Assembly: GCA_034359265.1 (NCBI GenBank)
Contig: CP136893.1
Span: 48,123,501-48,187,500, forward strand
Direction of reading: 5' to 3'
Length of the DNA: 64,000 bases
DNA from: Canna indica
Taxonomy: Eukaryota > Streptophyta > Magnoliopsida > Zingiberales > Cannaceae
Shown: positions 10,483-19,633 of the stretch, one piece after another
Layout: the number at the start of each line of letters is the position of its first letter
Position numbering within the stretch: the first letter of the stretch is position 1
Notes under the pieces: model-generated
Seen by the model: the letters and a program-made list of their open reading frames with translations, nothing else
Database searches by the model: none
Told to the model about the DNA's origin: nothing
Made by a program: the position numbers and the translations under genes

Positions 10483-12513
10483 ATGGCTTCAAATATTACA
10501 CTAGATCAAGGGACTTCCACTCATGCACCTCCACTATTTGATTGGAACAATTATTCATTTTGGAAAATTAGGATGAACATTTTCTTGCAATCCCTAGGTT
10601 AGATGTTTGAAGAACTATTTATGTAGATTATGAACAACCCTCCAAGAGCATGGATGATTGGTCTCATGAAGTGATTACAAATTTTAATTCAAATGCCAAA
10701 GCTATGAATGCATTAGATTGTGCCTTATCTATAAATGGAATTAATATAATATCATGTTGTAAATCCACTTTTCATATTTGGCATGTTTTAGAAACTACTC
10801 ACGTGGGAACCTCCCAAGTCAAAGAGTCAAAAGTTAAATGCATGCAAGCTCATGAGTCTATAGGTGAAATGTATGCCCGCTTTCAAAATATTGTGAATGC
10901 TTTGACTAACCTTGGAAGGGACATACAAGAAGAAGAAAATGTGAGGAAGCTTCTTCGATCGCTTCCCAAAGTTTGGGAGCCAAAGGTGGTTGCTATCATG
11001 GAGGCCAAGAATCTTGGCACCATGAAGCTCACCGAACACATTGATCCCTCCTGACCCATGAGATCTATAAGATGGCAAACAAGGAGAAAGATGCCCCCAA
11101 AGGGAAGAACATTGCCTTAAAAGCATCATTTAGTGATAGGACCTCATCATCATCATCATCATCATAGGAGATGAAGAGTTCGAGGACCAAGAAGAGATGA
11201 CTCACCTCAGAAGGATGTTGATGGAATTAATTGAGAAGCCTCACAAGAAGAAGAAGGGAAAAAGTAGACTTTTTGTTAAAGTCCCACATTGGTTAAAAAT
11301 ATGACCAAGATAGCCTTTAAATAGTTTGGACAGTCTTCTCCTCAAGAGCTAACTTTTGGGGTGGAGTTAGGCCCACTAATTTCTTAACATGGTATCAAAG
11401 CCTATCTTGTGGTTGATATTGTGTCACCCGCAGATGTCCAGTTCTGTAAAACTCCACGCTCCAAATGTCCAATCCTAGGCGTGAGGGGGGGTGTTAAAGT
11501 CCCACATTGGTTAAAAATATGGCCAAGATAGCATTTAAATAGTTTGGGCAATCCTCTCCTTAGGAGCTAGCTTTTGGGGTGGAGTTCGGCCCACTAATTT
11601 TCTAAGGAGAGGATTGTTCAAACTATTTAAATGTTATCTTGGCCATATTTTTAACTAATGTGAGACTTTAATACCCCCCCTCACGCCTAACTCCACCCCA
11701 AAAGCTAGCTCCTAACACTTTTGTGCCTCCAATGCAACAAGCTCAGACACTTGGAGAAGGATTGCCCTAAGTCCAAGCTCACCTCCTAATCATCCTCAAA
11801 GAAAGATAAAAAAAGAAGAATGAAGAAGAAAGCACTAATGGATGCTCGGGATGAAAGTGAGTTATCATCACCTTTAAGTGGGGAAGAAAGCAAAAGAGAG
11901 AATGCAAACATTTTCTAAATGGCAAAGAACAATGAGGTACCCACTATTACTATAGGTGAAAATGTTTTTACCCAAGTAGAATTAGAAAGTGAAATTGAGC
12001 ATATGTATGAAGAATTTAATATTGTAAGGAAAAGATTTAAGAAACTTTAAAATGAAAATAAAATGCTAGAACAAGAAAATGATGATCTTTTGCTTTCTTA
12101 TAATGAGTTAAAAAGGAAGATTGAACTCTTAGAAAGTGATAAAATTTTCTTAGAAAAGAAAAATGTAGATTTACAAAATTTAAATGACTCGTTGAAAATT
12201 GAAAATGCCTCACTATGCTCACAAGTAGAAAATTTAAATATTGGCATGTTATCATTGAAAAATGAATTAGCTAGTTTCATTTAATGAGAAAGTAAAAAAT
12301 ATGTATGCTCATGCTTCTCATGTAGAATCTACTAAAGTATTTTCTCATGCTCATTCACATATTCATGTCCATTCTCATGCATCCACTAGATTTAAGGGAT
12401 ATTGTCTTTCTTGTGGCATGTATGGACATATGATTAGAGATTGTGTCTTAAAAAGGAACCCAATGCTAGATTTTGGGTTCCAAAAGTTTTTAACCCCCAA
12501 GGATCCAAAGTAA
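10483..12513 (+). pseudogene. gag of NA-2, copia-like, broken by stops and a TRIM
   Basis: ATG at 10483 opens MASNITLDQG..APPLFDWNNYSFWK, the N-terminal capsid pattern of plant copia gag. Stops near 10600-10625 precede the longest open piece (10650-11054, 134 aa), with HVGTSQVKESK, MYARFQNIVNALTNLG and VRKLLRSLPKVWEPKV (UBN2-type gag). A frameshift follows at about 11054. A (CAT)n tract codes a Ser/His run near 11142-11165. A TRIM cuts the gene at 11274-11718. After it come CNKLRHLEKDCPKSK (the end of a first CCHC knuckle), a Glu/Lys/Leu coiled coil (about 11940-12284) and a clean second knuckle CLSCGMYGHMIRDC (about 12403-12444). The gene ends at 12513 without pol. Confidence 0.85.
11274..11718 (+). 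mobile_element. Rearranged TRIM with an inverted LTR copy
   Basis: LTR1 (11274-11389, 116 bp) runs from TGTTAAAGTCCC to CTTAACA and is followed by PBS TGGTATCAAAGCC (11390-11402). After about 90 bp, a G-rich PPT (gtgaggggggg, about 11481-11491) leads into LTR2 at 11492. LTR2 stops near 11605 and turns into a reverse-complement copy of itself plus the PPT side (11606-11718), ending TAACA. The 5-bp duplication CTTTT flanks the whole unit (11269-11273 and 11719-11723), so the inversion was either present at insertion or arose inside it without touching the borders. No coding capacity. Confidence 0.85.
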
Positions 12514-14512
12514 TTTGGGTACCAAAGCCTTCATGCTCAAATATAAGAGGAGACACTTTACTTGAATAAAGACAGATTGACGGCTTGAAGTTGCTTGGTA
12601 AATAAAGAAAGAGAGACTATGTGGTTGCAACTTCATGACAAATTTCGGTATCAACTCCTTAACCTTAATTTTGCTTTCATCATATTGGAGTTAGACAAGT
12701 GTCTTTTCATCTAGTACCCACTTGATACTTAATTCTCTTGTTTGACATGTTAGGATTTTGAGTAGAACAGTGGGGATTGTATGGCTTTGATAATGTTTTC
12801 ACTATCCTTAAGGAATTTATGCGCCCCCACTTAATTTGCTTCCGAGTTGATGGCGAATTTCCTTCAGGATTTTACAAAGACAACACAGACATTTCGGACA
12901 GCAAGATCCGAAATTTCCCATAAGAACACGTTAGAAAAAACTCATATTTTTCATCTGGAGGAAACATGCATTTTTAATACCTTAAGCACCCTTTCTGTAT
13001 GCCTTTTTCGAAAATAGCAGTTAAATATCTGCTTAAACCACAAAATTAATAGATATAAAAAAATATCTAATTAATTTTTTCTGGCAAAGTGCCCAAGTGT
13101 CATCTTTATTTGACTATTATAATATTAACCAATAGTCATAATTTGCATCCCTCCAAATTCCCATCAAAAGTTCTCATCAAGTAAAGGTGTAGAGCATATG
13201 TTTATATACACCTCTACTTTTTGAAATTTCCCAGATGTGGGGCTAAACATCACTAACTATTATAACATGACAATTGATCAATGTTTGCTTACTTATCTTT
13301 AACATTTTTTTGGTATCAAGTTTGGATTTCAATTTTTTATTTTCGGTCTCTCCAGAGACCTACATGACCTATAATGGGTCTATGCAACCTATTCGGTTTT
13401 GAAACCTAGACTAATTGTGGTCATTTTGGTTTTTAACCAATAGGAAGGGTTGGGGTCTTGATTTTAATGTTTTTATCTCTTGAGATCCTTTTGATTCATT
13501 ATGTTTTTACTTTTGATTGATTTTGAAAAATGAATCCCCACTAGCTAGTAAAGTTGGTCTTTGAGAAATGAACTTAATCTTTTCCTTTTCTGTATAGTTT
13601 ATAAACTTGCTAGTAATGAGATGTCTTTTGTGCTACTCATGATCCAATTACTTGCAAGTTTGAGTTTTACTTTTAGTAGGAGGCAAATGTCTTAAAATTT
13701 CAAAATACATGTTAATACTTGAAAAATCTATCAAACTGAGGTATGAGCTTTACTTTTGCACTATCTAGCATATTACCTCATAAAGCATGTAGAGACTTTG
13801 CACCTTGCTCTTGATAAGTACTTCCTTGTGTTTATATGATACTTCATGAGTATGGTATGAAAAAATTACATATAGATAATTTACTGATATATCAGCATTA
13901 AACTTTATTAAAACTGTGTCAAGTCATTTAAGTAGTTTTGGGGAGTCCATATGTTGATTCAAACTTAGTATACTTGTCTAGAATAGTTATATCTTAGTCA
14001 TATACAAGTTTAATCAAAATTTGAAACTATTATGAAAAATGAGTATTTATCGATAAAGCATGAAATTTGGGAATTTCAGCTATTTTTGAAAAATACAAAA
14101 AATATATTTTTTTAGAAATTATTGGTTATGCACCTTTCTTGAAAAATCTAGTTTTCGTAGAAAAAGTTTCAACAATTTTCATTAAGAATTCAATTTTATA
14201 TAATTTTGTGTTCGTCTTGCCATATCTTGACACTTTTGATCTCCTTGTGTTCCTTATATTCAAAGTGTTCTTGATAACTTATGTGGGTTTTTAATTGACA
14301 TTGTTTTGAGTCTTAAAGGAGATATCTAGAAAATGCCTAAATTAGGCCCTTTTTGGTTGATGTCAAAAGGATTAGAGCTTAGATATGCATATAGTTAGGG
14401 GGAGTCCATTTTAGATATGCATAATGATAGGGGGCATTGTACATGCACTTGATAAAATGCTATGCTTATTGAGATTTTCATTTATGCATTTATTGAGAAG
14501 TTTGTCATCATC
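12514..14512 (+). other. Non-coding 3' half of NA-2
   Basis: AT-rich DNA with no credible gene. A 75-aa reading frame at 14067-14294 is low-complexity Phe/Ile/Leu and matches the same non-coding region of NA-1 and NA-3, so I do not call it. The 'ggtctctccagagacc' palindrome near 13347-13362 and the 'accaataggaagg' block at about 13435-13450 have counterparts in NA-1 (6800-6905) and NA-3 (56850-56960) on the opposite strand. Confidence 0.65.
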
Positions 14513-14526
14513 AAAAAGTGGGAGAT
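14513..14526 (+). other. Polypurine tract of NA-2
   Basis: AAAAAGTGGGAGAT lies immediately before the 3' LTR start. The start reads TACTGGCC where other copies read TGTTGGCC, so the terminal dinucleotide has mutated. Confidence 0.75.
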
Positions 14527-17322
14527 TACTGGCCTAAGGTTTTCAACCTTGGTCACCATCTTGATTTTGATGATAACAAACTTATTCTAATGGGTTTATC
14601 AAGTCTTTAATTTCAGGTTGGGCGATCGATACGCACACGAAGTTCGTCGAAAAATCATGGAGAAATCGTGGAAATTCAAATATCGATGGCTTCGGAGGTG
14701 GTCGAGTCGGAAGTTAGGTCTAGGCTTAGATTTTGATATAAAACACTTCTTAGGCCTCAAATCTTCCTTCTCCATGTATTTGTATAAAGCCAAAACCAAA
14801 TCAGAACCCGAAACCAAACCTAAGTAAATAATGACCGAAAAATCAGCATCAGTAGTGTTTCGATCGAATAATCGGTCGAATGGTCGATCTACTGACGTGT
14901 GACTTGTTTGCTTAAGGTTTTCAATCTTGGTCTTAATCTCGATTTTGATGATAACAAACATGGAACTAATGTTTCATTGAGATATCTTTCAGGTTCCAAG
15001 TCGGTTAGCACATGACATCCCCGATCGAAAGAATCGAAGAAAAGCGGAGAAATCGGCAAGGACGCTAGTCGGTGCTCGGGAATCTTCGAGAAGGGGAGTT
15101 TAGGTTTAGGGTGTCTATTTTATATTGTAAATCCTCTTTATGATGCATAAGAACCCTAAAACCAATCCCGATCCACCCTGAAATCCACTAAGCCTAGGGA
15201 GCTCCTTGGAGGGCTATATGTCCTAGACTTTTTCTCGTCATAAAAAATGGTGGTAATTGTTCCTTGGGTAGAAACTAGATAACAAGGTATTTTTAAAGAT
15301 TTTTTGGAAGCCTTTAGCCTACCCATACTTGACCCGGGAAATTAGAAAAGTTCTATTTTAAAAAAATTTGTACTAGACCCCAAGAACTAGATTTTGATTC
15401 TTAAGAATTTTGATTTTTTAGATATTTTTATTGAATCCAAATGGTGGGTAATCCTTATATAACATTTATGTTTTAAAGTTATTAACCAAAAGTTAATAAA
15501 TGTTATATAAGTAGACTTAGCGAAGACAGAATCAGAAAATGAACCAAGCAAAGAAAACTGCCCTGCTGCCCTGCCCAAGTTCGGTCGACCGATCGAAGGA
15601 GAAGGTAGTTCGGTCGACCGATCGATCGACCGAACGTTGCCAAAAATTGGCACTAGCTGCATCGGTTGATCGATCGGTCGACCGAATTGTAGATCGCAAG
15701 TCACAACCCTGGCATCTCTTCTTCGGTCGACCGGATTGTGGATTGACGATGTCACGACTCATTCGGTCGACCCGTTGGTCGACCGAACAGTGTGAATATC
15801 TCACAGAAAGCCAGTGGTTGATCGGTCGGTCGACCGACGATCGATCGGACCATTGATCGGGCGTCGGCAATGGTCAAAAATACACCCGTTGATGCCCTAT
15901 TTCAGCTGGGGGGTTATAAATACCCATCCCAATCCTTCTTCAAGCCTTCTAACGATGCTTCCAAGCCTAAAAAAGTGATCCTAAGCATTTCTACAAGCCT
16001 TCATTGAGCAATCCTTTCAAGAACCCTAGCTTTGATCTACACACCTTGATTTAGCCTTCAAGATTTACCGATTCATCATCTCAAGACATCAAGAGGACTA
16101 GGGAGTTTATTTTGGAGCTAAGTAACTATTGTTTGATTTATTGTTCCAATTACTATTGTATTTTGTTATTTATTTCATTGTAATTGAACTTGTGTAAACC
16201 TAGGTTCCTAGGTTTAATTGAGTTGGTGGTTGCCATAGTGTTAAGGTTTAAACCCACCGTTGTAAAAGTAGTTTACTAGGATTAATTTTAGTTGTCCCTT
16301 AGGTTGAGGTGGGAGAGTGCTCTCGATAGTAAAGCGGGATACTTCCAGGTGTGGAAGTGCCTTCGGTTGGAGAGCGGAGACTTTTCGGTGAGTCCTCATT
16401 GTAAGGGAAACTCGATATACTCTAGTAAAGCTAAGTTTGGAAATCCTAAGTGGGGTGCTTAGGTAGTGGAGTAGGCATTGGGGCCGAACCACTATAATTT
16501 TTTGTGTTTGCATTGATATTCTATATGTGCTTAATTGTTTTATTATTGCTTCCGCATTTAGTCACTCAACTTGTAATTTGCCTAAGTAACCAAAGAAACG
16601 ATTAAAATCGGATTTAGGCAATAATTGATTAGTAAACACACTATTCATCCCCCCTCTAGTGTGCCATTTCACCCAACACGACTGTGTTCAGACGACAACC
16701 CACATAAAGCTTTCGATCGATGACCGAACGCTTGTTAGGTTGACCGACCCAACGACCGTGGGATCGACCGACTGACGCAACAGATAGTTTTCTATCCGTT
16801 GCAGCGGATGTTTCATCCTTTACACCTTTGCTCCTTATAAATAGAAGCCTAATTTCAGCCTCCAAACTTTGAACACACCTCATTGAGTTAATCCTTCACT
16901 TGATTGAGCTATTTTCCTTGAGTTTTAAACCCTAACCTTAATCATCATCACACTTGAGCCTTCTATTCTTCTTCAAGTCTTCTTCGATTCAAAGTGTCAT
17001 CTTATTGAGGCCTTGAAGGATTATGAGGAAGCAAGATGGAGCACCAACTGGTTTTGTTTACATTTATGCTCTTTAATATTGTTTTTATTTGTACTGTTGT
17101 TCTCATAAAAAAACTTGTAGAGATCTAAGTGTTTAGATCTTGAGCGTTGGTGGTTGTCTTGGATGGAAGGCATAAATCCACCCTTGTAATCTAGGACTAG
17201 AGTGCCCTTAGGAGATAGTGAGGTGGGGGAGTGTTCTTGGTAGGAAGGCGGAGACTTCCGAGTATGAAAGTGCCTTCCGTTGCAGAGCGGAGACTTTCTG
17301 GGCAAAAATTCTCATTGTAAGG
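14527..17322 (+). mobile_element. 3' LTR of NA-2, interrupted and 3'-truncated
   Basis: The first part (14527-14904) has the typical opening 'ggcctaaggttttcaaccttgg' and a '..gattttgatgataacaaac' block. A solo LTR follows at 14905-16678, then U3 resumes at 16679. GGTTGACCGACC-type motifs lie at 16713-16775, a hairpin at 16777-16802 with one mismatch, and TATAAATA at about 16835. The LTR ends abruptly near 17322 in 'ctcattgtaag', before the conserved core. Confidence 0.75.
14905..16678 (+). mobile_element. Solo LTR, copia-type family (1774 bp)
   Basis: It starts TGTTTGCTTAAGG and ends CACCCAACA. The flanking 5-mers TGACT (14900-14904) and CGACT (16679-16683) are a target duplication with one change. 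There is no internal region, so this is a solo LTR. It carries a dense cluster of TCGGTCGACCGA-type palindromes (about 15581-15850), a hairpin around 15863-15893, a TATA box in 'gggttataaatacccat' (15909-15926) and the conserved core at about 16440-16495. Confidence 0.9.
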
Positions 17323-17374
17323 TGTTGGTGTTTGGATTATGCTATGTTGGCTTATTTGGAAAAAACACAAGCTG

Positions 17375-17899
17375 TCAAGAGGTAGTGACTGTCTCTTGTG
17401 CAGGAGCAGGATCTCTTTCCTGATCTTTAAGACCATAATCTACAAAAGGTAAAGAAAGACCAGTCTTGACTGGAATTGAGTCTACAACAACATCAGAAAT
17501 AGGATCATTAACAACAAGATGAGGACCAGTGTTCACTGGAGTCAAAATAGGAATAGTGTCATCAAAATAGGCAATTTCAACTAAGTCTTCATGAACAGTA
17601 ATGCCAAAATAGGGAATGATAGCCACATAATTCTCCCCCTCAATTTGAGGATTCTCCCCCTCAGGAACATAAACTTTAGGTTGAGAATTAGGGAGAACAT
17701 ATGGTATACCTCGGCTGCTCCTTTGAGGAGGATGGTTAGCAGGACGTCGTCCACGTTTGACCCTCATTTCGTGACCAGAAGATGCAGGTCGAGAGGTTTC
17801 TTCAACTAGCTTCGGATTTGGGGGTGACTCGACCCTTTCATTTGGCTTAGAAGATGACGTTGCCCCTGATTTTTGCTTCAGTATCCCAGCAACGATCAT
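17375..17899 (-). CDS. Unrecognised 174-aa ORF downstream of copia gag start
   Basis: The longest open frame of this stretch overlaps the end of the copia gag start in another frame. It has a Lys/Arg-rich patch (RVKRGRRPANHPPQRSSRG, residues 48-66) and then an acidic, Pro/Val-rich tail. That tail has two loosely repeated units, TPVNTGPHLVV and IPVKTGLSLPFV, about 30 residues apart. No family is recognised. It could be linker between integrase and RT domains of a deleted copia polyprotein, or captured host sequence. Its start codon is weakly supported because gag sequence in a different frame covers the first residues. The stop lies close to the truncation at 17323. Confidence 0.35.
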   Translation of the reverse strand: MIVAGILKQKSGATSSSKPNERVESPPNPKLVEETSRPASSGHEMRVKRGRRPANHPPQRSSRGIPYVLPNSQPKVYVPEGENPQIEGENYVAIIPYFGITVHEDLVEIAYFDDTIPILTPVNTGPHLVVNDPISDVVVDSIPVKTGLSLPFVDYGLKDQERDPAPAQETVTTS

Positions 17900-18092
17900 C
17901 TAGAGACTTGATGAAAGCTCTCATCCGAGTCTTCCAATCAGTATAGTTTGTTCCTATTAGTAGATGTGGAACACTGACTGAGTTTTCCATATGCATTCCT
18001 TCCATCTCGAGGCTAAAAGAAAAGAGACACTCCGAGGATCTGTGCAGGTAAAGGTTAGCACAACCGCTCTGATATCAATTGAGAGGATAGTA

Positions 18093-18618
18093 GGATGGGG
18101 TAATACGTCCAAAAAAATATTCCATCTAACATACTGTCCCTTGGATCCCGAAATAGCGACATGAACTAAATGTCCTATCCAAGCCAAAGAACTTACTCTG
18201 ATTTAGATGGGATTCGGCATTTTTGAACCACGAAACACTTGGTTTCCATTTTGGTTGTAGGTGTAACCAACCCGCTATTAAAGATATAGCATAAAGAAAT
18301 ATTAGAAAAAGAGCTCCAGTATAAAGATATTCATTAGTACATAATCCGATTGTATACCACTACTGATAAGCACCAGAATAAGCGATATTCACTCGACCGG
18401 TAGCACCTCCGCGAGTAAAGGCTTCTACAGCTGAGCAATAGGTCTTACATGTAAAGGGTCTTGTATCCATGACTCAAAATTTCCTTGCCGGATGTCCACA
18501 GAAAATTTATTGCTAACTGCCCAAAGTGAGAAGTAAAAATGTTCTGATAAAGATGTTCCTCGGTAATATCATCATGACTTTCGAACTCATGTGCGGTAGT
18601 AATACCAAACCAAATGTC
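18093..18618 (-). pseudogene. psaB: Plastid-derived psaB fragment
   Basis: Read on the minus strand, the translation follows the photosystem I P700 apoprotein A2 from about residue 20 to 220: [59 protein letters not shown], [39 protein letters not shown], then [20 protein letters not shown] and [10 protein letters not shown]. Two short in-frame segments are missing (after FLWTSG and after VRPIA), one Trp is TAG, and the match stops at VLPHP, so it is a dead copy. It sits inside the copia LTR about a dozen bases from its PBS-side end. A nuclear plastid insertion is likeliest; transit through the mitochondrial genome cannot be excluded. Confidence 0.9.
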
Positions 18619-19448
18619 ATGTCAATTGGAAGTTGCACTAGAAGCTACAATTGTTATGGTAACTACTTTGAAAATAGAGTGAGTAGTAAATATGAAATAA
18701 CCACAAAAACACGCAAACACATAAGAAATTGTTTACGCAGTTCAGTGACAAACTTGTCACCTAATCTGCGGGGCTCTCACCGGACAGATGCTCAATTCAC
18801 TATCAACATAGTACAATACAAGCTCTAGAATTTCACAACCCGAAATTCTACTCTAAGTACTGCAGTTAATTGGAAATAACAAACAAACTATTTGCTATTA
18901 CAAGTACTAACCAACTTACCTCTCTATGACAACTCAATCAAAGAGTTTTGTCCTCCACACAGTCTTTGTGTTGTAGTGAGTTAAAAACCCAATTCCATCG
19001 TGGCTTGAAGATAATTGAAGTAGTTTGTTGTCGTCTACACACTCAGCAGTCTCAACTCCTCATATAACTGGCAACTTTGTTTCAGCATATTAGAGTGGAT
19101 AGGAGTGGATCCATAGAAGAGGATTACCAACTCAATCATTCTCTCGTTTCTTTTATAAAGAAAGAAGAGAACCCAAAAGACACAAAGACACAGCCATTAC
19201 TCCACAAGAGAAACTCAAGGAAACTCCTAACTCCATAATGACCATTAACTCCACCAAATGAATGACCAAGCGATAAAGAGTCCATGATGACCATAACTCC
19301 ATCATAATTCAATAGCATATCATCTCAAATGTCATCCATTATTCCATAGAAACGTTCAGCCCATTATCTTAATGATGACCATATCTCCATTAAGCATCAT
19401 AAATGACCAAGTCCAAAAGTCACCATAAATGATCAACCCCACAAGAAT

Positions 19449-19450
<2 letters not shown>
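18619..19450. other. Remainder of copia LTR, no gene
   Basis: No coding frame is supported. The sequence 'gaaattgtttacgcagttcagtg' and its surroundings have the look of copia LTR text in reverse. Repeated phrases such as 'ataatgaccattaactccacc', 'atgatgaccataactcc' and 'atgatgaccatatctcc' (19235-19400) form a loose ~60-bp repeat. Confidence 0.4.

Positions 19451-19481
<31 letters not shown>
19451..19481. repeat. (TA)n microsatellite
   Basis: About fifteen uninterrupted AT dinucleotides near the inferred outer LTR end. Confidence 0.9.
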
Positions 19482-19484
<3 letters not shown>

Positions 19485-19509
19485 CATTAACCTCAACAAC
19501 ATCCAAGCA

Positions 19510-19622
19510 ACACCGCAGCAGCAAGAGCAGTTATAACTGACTAACGACTAATATTTTCTAGAGCAACAAGAGGAGTTATAACTAACTAATAATTTTCAAA
19601 GCAACAAGAGCAGTTATAACTA
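19510..19622. repeat. Three imperfect ~45-bp tandem units
   Basis: The phrase 'gcaacaagagcagttataact' occurs three times with small changes (19519, 19562, 19602), each followed by 'aactaata' type text. It lies just downstream of the stop codon of the En/Spm-type gene. Confidence 0.6.
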
Positions 19623-19633
19623 ATATATCTGTA

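Larger units (their letters stand above)
10421..17322 (+). mobile_element. NA-2: non-autonomous copia-like LTR element, gag only
   Basis: This is the plus-strand sister of NA-1. It has a PBS (10432-10443), gag (10483-12513, interrupted by a TRIM), a non-coding region, a PPT (14513-14526) and a 3' LTR (14527-17322, interrupted by a solo LTR). Its 5' LTR is absent; the PBS lies a few bases from the truncated outer end of the NA-1 LTR. The 3' LTR breaks off at about 17322 in its downstream part, where a copia fragment on the opposite strand begins. No pol domain is found. Confidence 0.75.
17323..19498 (-). mobile_element. 5' end of a Ty1/copia element (LTR, PBS, gag start)
   Basis: On the minus strand there is a putative 5' LTR, TGTTGAGG...CCTCTCA (19498 down to 18080). 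It is followed by PBS ATTGATATCAGAGC (18066-18079) and the start of a copia gag: [19 protein letters not shown] then IKSLDDRCWDTE, read at about 17865-17955. Gag breaks off within 40 codons and is followed by an unrelated-looking ORF. The LTR is split by a plastid-derived segment. The outer LTR border at 19498 is my inference from TG..CA ends only; no duplication was found. Confidence 0.6.

Noticed and set aside
14067..14294. 75-aa Phe/Ile/Leu-rich ORF resembling a membrane protein
   Set aside because: It lies in the non-coding half shared by the NA elements, where the counterpart sequences in NA-1 and NA-3 are not open. The hydrophobicity follows from T-rich sequence.
15581..15850. GTCGAC/TCGA repeats as a cloning or adaptor artefact
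   Set aside because: They occur in the same LTR position in many independent copies with differing spacing and natural divergence.
15532..15870. Overlapping ORFs over the TCGGTCGACCGA cluster (SVDRSVDR-type repeats)
   Set aside because: The palindromic motif keeps several frames open on both strands and gives repeated VDR/DRS peptides. It is U3 promoter sequence, not coding.
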